A DNA stretch of 64,000 nt from Actinomadura latina NBRC 106108 (GTDB lineage: Bacteria; Actinomycetota; Actinomycetes; Streptosporangiales; Streptosporangiaceae). The translations under genes and the position numbers were made by a program. Location of the stretch: NCBI RefSeq assembly GCF_001552195.1, contig NZ_BCQS01000005.1, forward strand, positions 682,001-746,000, in the 5' to 3' direction. The stretch's first letter is position 1. Each line of letters starts with the position of its first letter. Below are positions 1-8,503 of the stretch, piece by piece. The notes beneath the pieces were generated by a model. It saw only the letters and a program-made list of their open reading frames with translations. It was not told where the DNA came from and ran no database searches.

Positions 1-746
1 TCGATCTTCTCGCCGTGCAGTTCGGCCATCACGTTGCGGACCCGGCCGCCGAGCGGGCCGATGCACGCGCCCTTGGCGTTGACGCCCTGCTTGCGCGAGC
101 GCACCGCGATCTTGGTGCGGTGGCCGGCCTCGCGGGCGATCGCGGCGATCTCCACGGTGCCGTCGGCGATCTCCGGGACCTCCAGGGCGAACAGCTTGCG
201 GACGAGATTCGGGTGCGTCCGGGACAGCTGCACCGACGGCCCGCGGTGCCCCTTGCGGACCTGGACGACGTAGGCGCGCAGCCGCTCGCCGTGCTCGTAG
301 CGCTCGTCCGGCACCTGCTCCTGCGGCGGCAGCACGGCCTCGATCCGGCCGAGGTCGACCAGCACGTTCCGCGGGTCCTTGCCCTGCTGGATGATGCCGC
401 TGACGATGTCGCCCTCGCGCCCGGCGTACTCGCCGAACGTCAGCTCGTCCTCGGCGTCGCGCAGCCGCTGCAGGATCACCTGCTTGGCGGTGGTCGCCGC
501 GATGCGGCCGAACCCGGTCGGGGTGTCGTCGTACTCGCGGAGGTCCTCGCCCTCCTCGTCGGTCTCGGTCGCCCACACGGTCACGTGCCCGCTCTGCCGG
601 TCCAGCTCGACGCGCGCCTTCGGCGCCGCGCCCTCCGTCCGGTGGTAGGCGATCAGCAGGGCGTCTTCGATGGCCTTGACGGCCACGTCGAGCGAGATGT
701 CCTTCTCGCTCTCCAGGCCCCGCAGGGCGGTCATGTCGATGTCCAC
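1..746 (-). CDS. nusA: Transcription termination/antitermination factor NusA (5' part)
   Basis: NusA binds RNA polymerase and nascent RNA and modulates pausing, termination and antitermination. The first 248 codons lie on the minus strand; the 3' end runs off the window. The protein opens MDIDMTALRGLESEKDISLD, the typical NusA N-terminal polymerase-binding domain, followed by an S1 domain (about residues 130-205) and the start of the first KH domain (IGPLGGRVRNVMAELHGEKID). The GTG start at 746 is chosen because a purine-rich GAGGGGGGAA ribosome-binding site precedes it. It follows rimP by 13 bases, the conserved actinobacterial order, so the two are probably cotranscribed. Confidence 0.96.
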   Translation of the reverse strand, partial: MDIDMTALRGLESEKDISLDVAVKAIEDALLIAYHRTEGAAPKARVELDRQSGHVTVWATETDEEGEDLREYDDTPTGFGRIAATTAKQVILQRLRDAEDELTFGEYAGREGDIVSGIIQQGKDPRNVLVDLGRIEAVLPPQEQVPDERYEHGERLRAYVVQVRKGHRGPSVQLSRTHPNLVRKLFALEVPEIADGTVEIAAIAREAGHRTKIAVRSRKQGVNAKGACIGPLGGRVRNVMAELHGEKI

Positions 747-759
747 GAGGTTCCCCCCT

Positions 760-1473
760 CTAGTCCGGCTCAGCCGGAGAACGCTTTTCCTCGGCCGTCT
801 GGTTCAGGGGTTTGAACTCCACCTGCACCCGGCCGCGCCCCAGCTCGCCGAGCCCGAACCGGCGCCGCACGGTCCCGGCCCCCTTCGGCCCGGTGCCCTT
901 CGACCCGGTGCCCTTCGACCCGGCGGAGCCGCCGCCCCTGGCGCCGGCCCCCTTGCCGCTCCGGTGCTTCTGGACGACGTCGATCTCGACGGCCTCGTCG
1001 TCGGCCGCGACCACCCGGCCCTCGATCTGGCCCCCTTCGGCCAGCGGGGCGACGACCAGCCGGCCGACGGCGCGGCGCCAGTGCCGCGGCTCGGTGAGGG
1101 GACGGTCGACGCCGGGCGAGGTCACCTCCAGCACATAGGACGAGGTGCCCATGGCGTCGGACTCGTCGAGCAGCCGGGAGGCCGCCTCGCTCACCCGGGC
1201 CACGTCGTCGAGGCCCACCCCGTCGTCCCCGTCCACGACGATCTTGACGAGCCGGCGGCGGCCGGCCGGACGCACGTCGACCTCCTCCAGGTCGAGGCCC
1301 GCCGCGTCCACCGCGGGGGCGAGCAGCCGGGTCAGCTCGGCGATGACGGCATCGCGCGCCGGGCGCGCGGGGCGGGCGGCGTCGTCGCGCCGCTGCGGGG
1401 CGCGCCCCTCCGAGGCGCGCCTCCCGGAGCCGCGCCCGCCCTGAGCGCGGCCACCGCGGGACTCGACGCTCAT
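760..1473 (-). CDS. rimP: Ribosome maturation factor RimP
   Basis: RimP assists maturation of the 30S ribosomal subunit. The 237-residue protein has the RimP N-terminal domain (LLAPAVDAAGLDLEEVDV, then VKIVVDGDDGVGLDDVARVS) and the motif VLEVTSPGVDRPL around residues 120-132. The family is usually 150-170 residues. The extra length is a basic low-complexity N-terminus and a Lys/Gly/Ser-rich insert near residues 180-200 built from 15-bp repeats. The ATG at 1473 is preferred over one five codons upstream because GGAGG lies just ahead of it. It heads the rimP-nusA transcript. Confidence 0.95.
   Translation of the reverse strand: MSVESRGGRAQGGRGSGRRASEGRAPQRRDDAARPARPARDAVIAELTRLLAPAVDAAGLDLEEVDVRPAGRRRLVKIVVDGDDGVGLDDVARVSEAASRLLDESDAMGTSSYVLEVTSPGVDRPLTEPRHWRRAVGRLVVAPLAEGGQIEGRVVAADDEAVEIDVVQKHRSGKGAGARGGGSAGSKGTGSKGTGPKGAGTVRRRFGLGELGRGRVQVEFKPLNQTAEEKRSPAEPD
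881..925. repeat. Three tandem 15-bp units inside rimP
   Basis: Units at 881-895, 896-910 and 911-925 follow CCCTTCGACCCGGTG, with one change in the first unit and one in the last. They are in frame and encode the Gly-Ser-Lys-Gly-Thr-like low-complexity linker of RimP, so unit number could vary without frameshift. Confidence 0.9.
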
Positions 1474-1518
1474 GGGCCCTCCTCGCATTCCCTCTGTTGT
1501 GATTGCCTGCGATCGCGG

Positions 1519-1548
1519 ATGTCACCGTTCCGTCCGTCGACATCTCAA
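1519..1548 (-). promoter_or_regulatory. Candidate promoter of rimP-nusA
   Basis: On the minus strand a TTGAGA (-35, 1548-1543) is separated by 18 bases from TGACAT (-10, 1524-1519), about 45 bases ahead of the rimP ATG. This is the best housekeeping-type match I see in the 240-base divergent gap between rimP and the ferritin-like gene. Confidence 0.35.
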
Positions 1549-1713
1549 GACTATCGACAGCCGGGGACCGCGGCGGTCTTTCGGACGCCTCACCGGCGCG
1601 GCGGATATGGAATGCTTGAGCTGGCCTGATGGGCGCGGGGGGAGACCGCGGCAGCAGCGGGCCGTCACCACCACCTCCACGCACGACCTCCACCACGGGG
1701 TGAGGAGTCTGCC

Positions 1714-2670
1714 TTGCCAGAGGCGATGCCGCGGCGCGCGCTGCTGCTCGGCGGCGGGGCCGCGCTGGTCCTGCCGTGGCTCTCGGGGTGCGCCGCGGAG
1801 GCGGCCCCGCGCAAGGACGTGGCCGTGCTCGTCGGCGCGATGGCGTCCGAGCGGGAGCTGATCGCGGCGTACGAGGCGGTGCGGTCCGCCGGTTCCGTGC
1901 CGGCCGCCCGGCTCGATCCCGCCCTCGCGCACCACCGGGAGCACCTGGCGGTCCTGAAGCGCCACTACGTGCCCGGCTCCGGCGACCGGGCGGACGAGGG
2001 CGGCGCCGTGCCGGGCCCGAGTGCCGCCCCCTCGATCCCGCCCGGCGCCTCCGCCGCCCGGCGGCTGCTGCGCGACGCGGAGGACCGGGCGGCGCGGGCG
2101 CGGACGGCCGACGCCGCCAAGGCCGGTCCCGCGCTGGCCCAGCTGCTCGCCAGCATCGGCGCCTGCGAGGCGGGCCACGCCGGGCTGGTCGACGGCGAGT
2201 CTCCCGCCGTCCGCTCCACGTCCGACGCCCGTGCGGTGCGGACGGCGCTGGCCGCCGAGCACGCGGCCGTCTACGGGTACGGGGTGCTCGGGGCCCGGCT
2301 GAGCGGGGGGCTGCGGGAGACCGCGAAGGAGATGTGGAACGGGCACCGGGCGCAGCGCGACGAGCTGGAGTCGATCCTGCCGGCCGAGCCGGCCGCGGCG
2401 GCGTCCGCCTACCGGCTGCCCGTCCGGGCGACCGACGCCCGCAGCGCCGCCCGGCTCGCCGCGGCGCTGGAGGACGACCTCGTCGCCGCCTATGTCGGCG
2501 TCGCCGGTGTCTCCTCCCCCGACCTGCGGGCGTTCGGCGCCGACAGCGCGCGGCGGGCCGCGGCGCGGGCGTCCCGGTGGCGGGCGAAGGCGGGGGCCGG
2601 GATGCCGCGGGACGCGTTCCCCGGGCTGCCGGCGGCGGCGCTGTCCCCGCGTCCGGAACCGGGTGAGTGA
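1714..2670 (+). CDS. Ferritin-like DUF4439 lipoprotein
   Basis: A 318-residue protein with an N-terminal twin-Arg/hydrophobic signal (PRRALLLGGGAALVLPW) ending in the lipobox LSGC, so probably a membrane-anchored lipoprotein. The C-terminal third (about residues 170-310) carries the all-helical DUF4439 ferritin-like domain with AAEHAAVYGYG and regularly spaced Glu/Asp. A gene of this type commonly lies beside rimP in actinomycetes, supporting the assignment. The TTG start at 1714 has GAGGAG seven bases upstream; an ATG four codons in is the alternative. Its function, possibly metal or oxidant handling at the envelope, is not established. Confidence 0.8.
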   Translation: MPEAMPRRALLLGGGAALVLPWLSGCAAEAAPRKDVAVLVGAMASERELIAAYEAVRSAGSVPAARLDPALAHHREHLAVLKRHYVPGSGDRADEGGAVPGPSAAPSIPPGASAARRLLRDAEDRAARARTADAAKAGPALAQLLASIGACEAGHAGLVDGESPAVRSTSDARAVRTALAAEHAAVYGYGVLGARLSGGLRETAKEMWNGHRAQRDELESILPAEPAAAASAYRLPVRATDARSAARLAAALEDDLVAAYVGVAGVSSPDLRAFGADSARRAAARASRWRAKAGAGMPRDAFPGLPAAALSPRPEPGE

Positions 2671-2762
2671 TCTTCCGCACGGCGGGAACGATGCGCGGGA
2701 TCGATCGCGTTGGTCCTCGTAGAGGACGACGTAGCGGGACGACTCGGGGGAGGAGCCCAGAC

Positions 2763-3164
2763 GTGACCACGACTCCGCAGGAGCACAGGCCGAGCGCCCT
2801 CGACGAACTGCGCGACGCCTACCGTGAACAGCTGAACCGGCTCGCCGCCGAGCGCGACGCCGCGCGGCGCCAGGCCCGCAGGGCGCAGGCGCAGGCGGAC
2901 GAGGCCCGCGCCGACCTCGCCAGCCTGCAGAGCCGCGTGCATGAACTGCTGACCGCCGCCGCGCGGCATCTCCCGGACCTGCCGCCTCCGGGCCTGCCGT
3001 CCGCGGAGGGCCCGGCCAGGGCGGAGCTCTCCGCCGGGGACTCACCGGAACATCCCGCCGCCGGGGACGCGCGGGCCCTGCCCGCCGCCGCGGACGCCCC
3101 TCGGAACGACGCGGAGCGTCCTGAACGTCCTGAACGTCCCGAACGTCCCGTGCGGGCGGCCTGA
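2763..3164 (+). CDS. Hypothetical coiled-coil protein
   Basis: A 133-residue protein starting at GTG 2763 behind GGGGGAGGAG. Residues about 10-65 are a heptad-rich, Arg/Ala/Glu-rich coiled coil (DELRDAYREQLNRLAAERDA and onward); the rest is Pro/Ala-rich and probably disordered. It ends with a repeated Pro-Glu-Arg motif (ERPERPERPERP). It has no signal peptide, membrane segment or catalytic motif. I do not recognise a family. It lies on the same strand as, and about 90 bases upstream of, the methyltransferase gene. Confidence 0.6.
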   Translation: MTTTPQEHRPSALDELRDAYREQLNRLAAERDAARRQARRAQAQADEARADLASLQSRVHELLTAAARHLPDLPPPGLPSAEGPARAELSAGDSPEHPAAGDARALPAAADAPRNDAERPERPERPERPVRAA

Positions 3165-3257
3165 CCGGGGAGGAACGGCCCGTCCAAGGGCCGTACGGGG
3201 GCCGCCGGGAACCCGTCCCGGCGGTCTCTGCCCCCGACGTCCCATAGGGTTCTGCGA

Positions 3258-4343
3258 ATGACCGCGTACGGCCTGCTCGTCTCCCCTTCGCACAACCGCG
3301 TCTACGCACAGTCCGCCGCCGGCCTGGTGAAGGCCGAGCTGACCGTGTTCAGTGAGCGGGCCCTCGGCGGACGCGTCCGCGACGTCCGGGAGACGGAGCT
3401 CGGCGGCGTCCCGTACGTGACGTTCACCGCCGACGACCTGGCGGATCAGGACGTCCGCCTCCTGTCGAACCTGTCGTCGCTGTACGCGCTGTTCCGGATC
3501 GAGGGCGAACTGCTGCGCCCCGTCATGCTCCAGCCGCTCGACGTGTTCGGCAGTGACCTGCTGACCATCCAGAAGTACGCCGGGAAGACGAACGAGTACT
3601 TCACCAAGCTGCTGCTGAACGTCACGGCGATGGCGATGGATTCGCCCATGGACCTGGTGACCGGCCGCCCCCGCGTCCTCGACCCCATGTGCGGACGGGG
3701 CACGACCCTCAACCAGGCCATGATGTACGGGCTGGACGCGGCCGGGATCGACATCGACGGCAAGGACTTCGACGCCTACGCGGCCTTCGTGAAGACCTGG
3801 CTGAAGAACAACCGGATCAAGCACCAGGCGGAGATCGCGAACATCCGGCGGGAGAAGGCCGTGCTCGGGCGCCGCCTGCACGTGACGTTGGGGGCGTCCA
3901 AGGAGCGGTACAAGAGCGGCGAGACGATGGAGATCACCGTCGTGAACGGCGACTCCGTCGAGGCGGACAGGTTCTTCCGGCCCGCCTCGTTCGACCTGAT
4001 CGTCACGGACGCGCCGTACGGCGTCCAGCACGGCAGCCGCCGCGGCCGCGCGAGCGGCGACGCCCCCGCCAGGGGCGGGCAGCCTGCCCGCAGGGGGAAG
4101 CCGGAGCTGTCGCGCAGTCCCGTCGAGCTGCTGGCCGCCGCCGTCCCCGGGTGGGCGCGGCTGCTGCGTCCGGGCGGCGCCGTCGGGATCTCCTGGAACA
4201 CCTTCGTCGGCCGCCGCGAGCAGCTCGCCGGGATCCTCGCCGAGAGCGGCCTCGATGTGCAGAACTCCGAGGGCTACCGGGGCTTCCGCCACCGCGTGGA
4301 CCAGGCCATCACCCGCGACCTCATCGTGGCCCGCCGGCCCTGA
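3258..4343 (+). CDS. TRM-type SAM-dependent RNA methyltransferase-like protein
   Basis: A 361-residue putative nucleic-acid methyltransferase of the UPF0020/Trm11-like class. The Rossmann fold begins with the SAM-binding motif VLDPMCGRGTTLNQAMMYGLD near residues 138-158. The catalytic motif is DLIVTDAPYGVQHGS near 248-262, a D-A-P-Y variant of the (N/D)PPY motif typical of exocyclic-amine methylation. A basic stretch (RRGRASGDAPARGGQP) follows. A separate N-terminal domain of about 100 residues could contribute RNA binding. By family it would modify tRNA or rRNA; the target cannot be read from sequence. Confidence 0.75.
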   Translation: MTAYGLLVSPSHNRVYAQSAAGLVKAELTVFSERALGGRVRDVRETELGGVPYVTFTADDLADQDVRLLSNLSSLYALFRIEGELLRPVMLQPLDVFGSDLLTIQKYAGKTNEYFTKLLLNVTAMAMDSPMDLVTGRPRVLDPMCGRGTTLNQAMMYGLDAAGIDIDGKDFDAYAAFVKTWLKNNRIKHQAEIANIRREKAVLGRRLHVTLGASKERYKSGETMEITVVNGDSVEADRFFRPASFDLIVTDAPYGVQHGSRRGRASGDAPARGGQPARRGKPELSRSPVELLAAAVPGWARLLRPGGAVGISWNTFVGRREQLAGILAESGLDVQNSEGYRGFRHRVDQAITRDLIVARRP

Positions 4344-4358
4344 CGTCTCTCCGGCCGG

Positions 4359-5057
4359 TCAGGCGTGCCACCGCTCCACGTGCGGGAGCAGTTCGTCCAG
4401 GCCGTGGATGAGGGCGTCCGGGGGCGCGAGGCCGGGGCGCTCGAAGGCATGGGTCGTCTGGTGCCGGATCTGGACGGCGCGCAGGCCGGCGGACTTGGCG
4501 CCGTGGATGTCGTCGTACGGGCGGTCGCCCACGAAGACGCAGGAGGCCGGGTCGGTGGCGCCGACGGCGTCCATGGCGGCGCGGAACGCCTCCGCGTGCG
4601 GCTTGGTCCAGGGGATCTCGCTGGAGTAGACGGCGCCGTCGAGCAGGTCCAGGACGTCGTCGCGGGCGAAGACGCGCTCGTGCCACTCGCGGGTCCAGAT
4701 GGTGTTGGACAGGACGCCGATCTTGATGCCGCGCTCCCGCAGGGCGTGGAACAGGCCGGGGACGGCGGGGTCGGTGTGGGTGTGCGGGGTCCAGGTCTCG
4801 AAGTGCGTCAGCAGGAGTTCCTCGGTGGGCTGCACGCCCGCCATCGCGAACGCCTCGGCGAGCGTGGCGCTGCGGTGCTCCTCGGTGCCGCGGCGCCACA
4901 GCTCCAGCTCGGCGTCGGCGAGCGCGGCGGCGGCCTTCTCGACGGCGTCCGGCGGCAGGTGGGCGGAGCAGATCGCGCGCCACATGTCGGCCAGTTCGAG
5001 GTCGTGCCACGGCGTCAGGGTGCCGCCCCAGTCGAAGATCACAGCTTGTACGCCCAT
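4359..5057 (-). CDS. HAD-superfamily hydrolase
   Basis: A 232-residue HAD-IA-like protein. Motif I is AVIFDWGGTLTPW at residues 5-17, motif II is GVLSNTIWT, motif III Lys is in SEIPWTKPHAEAF, and motif IV is CVFVGDRPYDDIHGA. A helical cap lies between motifs I and II. Motif I reads D-W-G-G, so the second Asp of the usual DxDG acid/base pair is replaced by Gly. The start MGVQAVIFDWGG at 5057 places motif I at the expected distance; a longer upstream frame is possible but less likely. The substrate is unknown. It is convergent with the methyltransferase gene. Confidence 0.8.
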   Translation of the reverse strand: MGVQAVIFDWGGTLTPWHDLELADMWRAICSAHLPPDAVEKAAAALADAELELWRRGTEEHRSATLAEAFAMAGVQPTEELLLTHFETWTPHTHTDPAVPGLFHALRERGIKIGVLSNTIWTREWHERVFARDDVLDLLDGAVYSSEIPWTKPHAEAFRAAMDAVGATDPASCVFVGDRPYDDIHGAKSAGLRAVQIRHQTTHAFERPGLAPPDALIHGLDELLPHVERWHA

Positions 5058-5137
5058 GCTCAGGATCGTACTGTTACGCGGTGGATCGTCCGGAGGGCGC
5101 GACCGGGCCACCCGCACGTCCCGTCGAGGAGCCCTCC

Positions 5138-6709
5138 ATGCGCAGACCCCTGCCGGCCGCCCTGCTCACCGCCGCCCTCGCGGCCGCGCTCGCGGTCCTG
5201 CCGGCCGGCCCGGCCGCGCCGGCGGCGGCGGCGGACCCGATCCCCGACGGGCCCGGCAGGGGCTTCGTCCCGGCGTACTCCGGCGGACCCGCCACGCCGG
5301 CGCCGCTGGCCGGACGGCCTGTTCCGGCCAATCCGCACCAGGGGCCGGTGGGGACGTCGTCCATGCACGCCGACGGCTACGCGTCCGACACCTATCCGTT
5401 CCCGGGGCCGCTCGGCCGCGATCCCGAGGTGCTGAACGAGGCCAAGGGCGGCGGTCTGCCGGGCCTGTGCTCGACGGTGACGTTCGCCCGCCGGACGGGC
5501 CTGATCGTCGCGCAGTGCACGCGCGGGCAGAACTTCGTCCTGCGCCTGATCGACCCCAGGACGCTGAAGGACCTCGCGACGTACGACCTGCCGCCGAGGC
5601 CGTCGACCGTCCAGGCCGTGTTCTCGCTGAGCCTCGACAAGGTGCTCACCGACACCTCGGGCGGGGCGTACTACTACCTGGACCCGCAGGACCGTGCCGT
5701 GCTGGCGGACTCGGCGTTCCATCTGCGCCGCTTCGCGCACGACAAGGGACCGGACGGCAAGTGGCGCTTCACGGTCACCGACGACTGGGATCTGGGCGGG
5801 TACCTTCCCCACGACTGCGCCACGTGGACGAACCCGTGGCCCAAGGGCGAGTGCGATCCCATCACCGCGGTCGGCCCCGACTGGGACGGCCTGATCTGGT
5901 GGATCACGCGGAACGGACGCATCGGCACGGTGGACCCGGAGTCCGGCACCGTCCGGATGACGCGGCTCGATGGCGAGAGCATCCAGAACTCGTTCGCCGT
6001 GGCCGAGGACGGTGTCTCGATCGTCTCCGACCATGCGCTCTACCAGATGCGGGCCGACGCGAGCGGCATGCCGAAGGTCCTGTGGCGTCAGCCCTACGAC
6101 AGGGGGACCGGCCGCAAGCCCGGCCAGATCGACCAGGGTTCGGGGACGACTCCCACGTTCTTCGGTGACGGCTACGTGGCCATCACCGACAACGCCGACG
6201 ACCGCATGCACGTGATAGTCCGCCGCAGGGACGACGGTGGACTCGTCTGCCAGATCCCCGTGTTCCAGAGCGGGGCCAGCGCGACGGACAACTCGCTCAT
6301 CGGCTACGGCAGCAGCCTCTTCGTCGAGAACAACTACGGGTACCGCAACTTCTTCGAGCTTCCGCCGGGAGGGTCGTCCGCGGGCGGGGTGAGCCGCGTG
6401 GACGTGGAGCCGGGAGGGAACGGCTGCGAGACCGTCTGGACGAGCAAGGAGCGCTCCCCCTCCACTGTGGCCAAGGTCTCCGTTCCGGCCGGGCTGCTGT
6501 ACCTCTATACCAAGGAGCCGCGCCAAGACCTCATCGATGCCTGGTACCTGACCGCGGTGGACGTCCGCACGGGCCGGACCGTCTACAAGGTCCTCACCGG
6601 CATGGGCAAGTGGTTCGACAACAACTGGGCGCCCATCACCATCGGCCCGGACGGGACCGCGTACGTGGGCGTCATCGGCGGCCTGGTCGCGGTCCGCGAC
6701 CGCGGATAG
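5138..6709 (+). CDS. Secreted propeller-like protein
   Basis: A 523-residue exported protein. The signal peptide (RRPLPAALLTAALAAALAVL with an Ala-rich cleavage region) follows GAGGAG at a good distance from ATG 5138. The mature part shows repeated beta-strand blades of the type Gly-x-Ile-Gly-Thr-Val-Asp-Pro-x-x-Gly-Thr-Val (RIGTVDPESGTVRMTRL, GTAYVGVIGGLVAVRDRG), suggesting a quinoprotein/NHL-like beta-propeller. I see no catalytic motif. It is divergent from the HAD gene, with only 80 bases between them. The stop codon sits in the first unit of a 22-bp tandem repeat. Confidence 0.65.
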   Translation: MRRPLPAALLTAALAAALAVLPAGPAAPAAAADPIPDGPGRGFVPAYSGGPATPAPLAGRPVPANPHQGPVGTSSMHADGYASDTYPFPGPLGRDPEVLNEAKGGGLPGLCSTVTFARRTGLIVAQCTRGQNFVLRLIDPRTLKDLATYDLPPRPSTVQAVFSLSLDKVLTDTSGGAYYYLDPQDRAVLADSAFHLRRFAHDKGPDGKWRFTVTDDWDLGGYLPHDCATWTNPWPKGECDPITAVGPDWDGLIWWITRNGRIGTVDPESGTVRMTRLDGESIQNSFAVAEDGVSIVSDHALYQMRADASGMPKVLWRQPYDRGTGRKPGQIDQGSGTTPTFFGDGYVAITDNADDRMHVIVRRRDDGGLVCQIPVFQSGASATDNSLIGYGSSLFVENNYGYRNFFELPPGGSSAGGVSRVDVEPGGNGCETVWTSKERSPSTVAKVSVPAGLLYLYTKEPRQDLIDAWYLTAVDVRTGRTVYKVLTGMGKWFDNNWAPITIGPDGTAYVGVIGGLVAVRDRG

Positions 6710-6754
6710 GGCGGTCCGCGACCGCGGATAGGGCGGTCCGCGACCGCGAGTAGG
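6689..6754. repeat. Three 22-bp direct repeats across a stop codon
   Basis: Units at 6689-6710, 6711-6732 and 6733-6754; the first two are identical and the third differs at two bases. Each contains GCGGTC-CGC-GACCGC, a 6-bp hairpin with a 3-nt loop, followed by TAG. The first copy supplies the stop codon and last residues of the propeller-like gene. Confidence 0.9.
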
Positions 6755-6815
6755 GACCCGGTCAGCGGGGATACCGGTTCGATCAGGTGATACCGAGGCG
6801 AACCGGGAGGAATCC

Positions 6816-7085
6816 ATGAGGGCACGCAAGCCCGGTGAGACGCGCGACTTCCGCGAGGACGTCGACGACATGGGGGACAACGATCAGGACGAGGAGATCG
6901 CCCTGACCGAGGAGTACGTGACCGACCCGCCCGAGGACCTGGTGATCGAGGAGCCCGAGCAGGGCAGGGACGGCCTCTCCATCACCGAGTACGAGAGGCA
7001 GGCGGCCAGGGCGGGCGACGACGAGCGCCCCCGCCCGGACACGGCCGCCGAGTCCGACGCGGTGAATCCGACCCGCAGACCCTGA
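6816..7085 (+). CDS. Small acidic hypothetical protein
   Basis: An 89-residue, strongly acidic and hydrophilic protein (DFREDVDDMGDNDQDEEIAL, then EEYVTDPPEDLVIEEPEQG). No signal, membrane helix or Cys. GGGAGGAA lies just upstream of ATG 6816. The codon pattern is typical of neighbouring genes. I do not recognise the family; similar short acidic proteins of unknown function are frequent in actinomycetes. Confidence 0.55.
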   Translation: MRARKPGETRDFREDVDDMGDNDQDEEIALTEEYVTDPPEDLVIEEPEQGRDGLSITEYERQAARAGDDERPRPDTAAESDAVNPTRRP

Positions 7086-7293
7086 CCCCGACCTCGCCCC
7101 CCGCGACGCCCGGGGCGCCCGCACCGGACCTGGACGCGGGCGCCGGGGGCGAGATCGCCGACCGGCCCGCGGCGCGGCCGCCGGTGACGCATGTGGCAGG
7201 GGTCTCTTTGCGATTCGTTTTCCGCACCGAGGGGAATGTCATAGGCGGGCCATAGGTTGCGCAATGCGGGCGAGCTTGCGAGGTGACCGGGAC

Positions 7294-8496
7294 ATGCACG
7301 AGACAGTCGCGGCACCGGCCCGTCCCCAGGCCGACGCCGAATCACCCTTCCCGCCCTCCGGCGGGCCCGACGACGAAGTGGCGCAGCGCCCGTGGTGGCG
7401 GCGCAAGGCGGGGCTGATCGCCCAGTGGGCGCTGGTCCTGGCGGCGCTGGCCGCCCTCCCGCTCTACGGCGGCGAACTGCCCGACCCCGGCGCCATCTGG
7501 TCGGCCGCGTCGCGCGCCGAACCCGGCTGGCTCACCGTGGTCGTGCTGGCCGTGGCGGGGTCGATGGGCGCGTTCGCCCGGCTGCAGCGCCGGCTGCTGC
7601 GCATCGGCGGCCTGCGGATGCCGCTGCGCCGCGCCTTCGCGATCACCTACGCGGGCAACGCGCTGTCCACGACGCTGCCGGCGGGGCCCGCGGTGAGCGT
7701 CGTCTACACGTTCCGGCAGTTCCGCCGCGGCGGCGCGTCGGCGCGGCTCGCGACGGCGGTGATCCTGGCCGGCGGCGTCATCACCACCACCGCCTACTCG
7801 CTGGTCGGCCTGCTGGCGCTGCTCGCCGACCCGCACTCCCGCCGCCCGGCGCTCATCGCGCTGGCCGTCCCGCTGATCCTCGCGGTGCTGCTCGTCCCCG
7901 TGCTGCGCCGGCCGCGGCCGCGCGCCCTGGTGACGGCGCCGCTGCGCCGCGCCCACCGGTTCGCGCTCGCCCATCCCGCGATCGCCCCGTACGCCGAGCG
8001 GCTGGCCGGCGTCCGCGACGTGCTGCGCCCCACCGGCCGCGACTGGGCGGCGCTCGCCTCGCTCGCCCTGCTGAACTGGGTGTTCGACATCCTGGCGCTG
8101 CTGGCGGCGGCGCAGGCGGTCGGCATCCACGTCTCCCCGAACGGCGTCGCCCTCGCCTACTTCGCCGCCCAGGCGGCCGGCAGCATGCTGCCGCTGCTGC
8201 CGGGCGGGCTCGGCGCGATCGAGGGCAGCATGGCCGCCTCCCTCGTCGCGTTCGGCGCGACCCTGTCCCCCGCCGCGGCGGCCGTGGGCCTCTACCGCCT
8301 GGTGTCCTACTGGGCCGTCGTCGCGGTCGGCTGGCTGGCCTGGGCCACTCTGCACGAGCACGCCCGCCTGGGCGCCCGGCTCAAGTCCCGTCTCGCCGCG
8401 GCCGGCCACCTCCTCATGGACGGCATGGCGGCCTTCGCGTTCGTCACCCCCTACACGGCCGTCCACCTGCAGGCCCCGGAGGCGCGGCAGCCGTAG
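7294..8496 (+). CDS. Flippase-like membrane protein (UPF0104 / LPG-synthase TM family)
   Basis: A 400-residue polytopic membrane protein with about eight hydrophobic helices. It carries family signatures: NALSTTLPAGPAVSVVYTFRQFRRGG near residues 125-150, and AAGSMLPLLPGGLGAIEGSM near 295-315 followed by YRLVSYW. These resemble the flippase-like N-terminal domain of lysyl-phosphatidylglycerol synthase and AglD-type proteins, often involved in lipid or lipid-linked sugar translocation. The soluble transferase domain is absent. ATG 7294 has GAGGTGA eight bases upstream. A MprF C-terminal-like gene lies about 14 kb away at 22574-24223, but no direct partnership is visible. Confidence 0.8.
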   Translation: MHETVAAPARPQADAESPFPPSGGPDDEVAQRPWWRRKAGLIAQWALVLAALAALPLYGGELPDPGAIWSAASRAEPGWLTVVVLAVAGSMGAFARLQRRLLRIGGLRMPLRRAFAITYAGNALSTTLPAGPAVSVVYTFRQFRRGGASARLATAVILAGGVITTTAYSLVGLLALLADPHSRRPALIALAVPLILAVLLVPVLRRPRPRALVTAPLRRAHRFALAHPAIAPYAERLAGVRDVLRPTGRDWAALASLALLNWVFDILALLAAAQAVGIHVSPNGVALAYFAAQAAGSMLPLLPGGLGAIEGSMAASLVAFGATLSPAAAAVGLYRLVSYWAVVAVGWLAWATLHEHARLGARLKSRLAAAGHLLMDGMAAFAFVTPYTAVHLQAPEARQP

Positions 8497-8503
8497 CGGG
8501 GCG

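Noticed and set aside
15..815. Long plus-strand open frame covering the nusA region
   Set aside because: It is the complement of nusA in a GC-rich genome; the minus strand encodes an unmistakable NusA.
4365..5435. Plus-strand frame over the HAD gene
   Set aside because: The Val/Gln/Asp-rich translation is a typical antisense shadow; the minus strand has all four HAD motifs.
6689..6754. Possible CRISPR-like array
   Set aside because: The three 22-bp units are directly adjacent with no spacers, so this is a simple tandem repeat.
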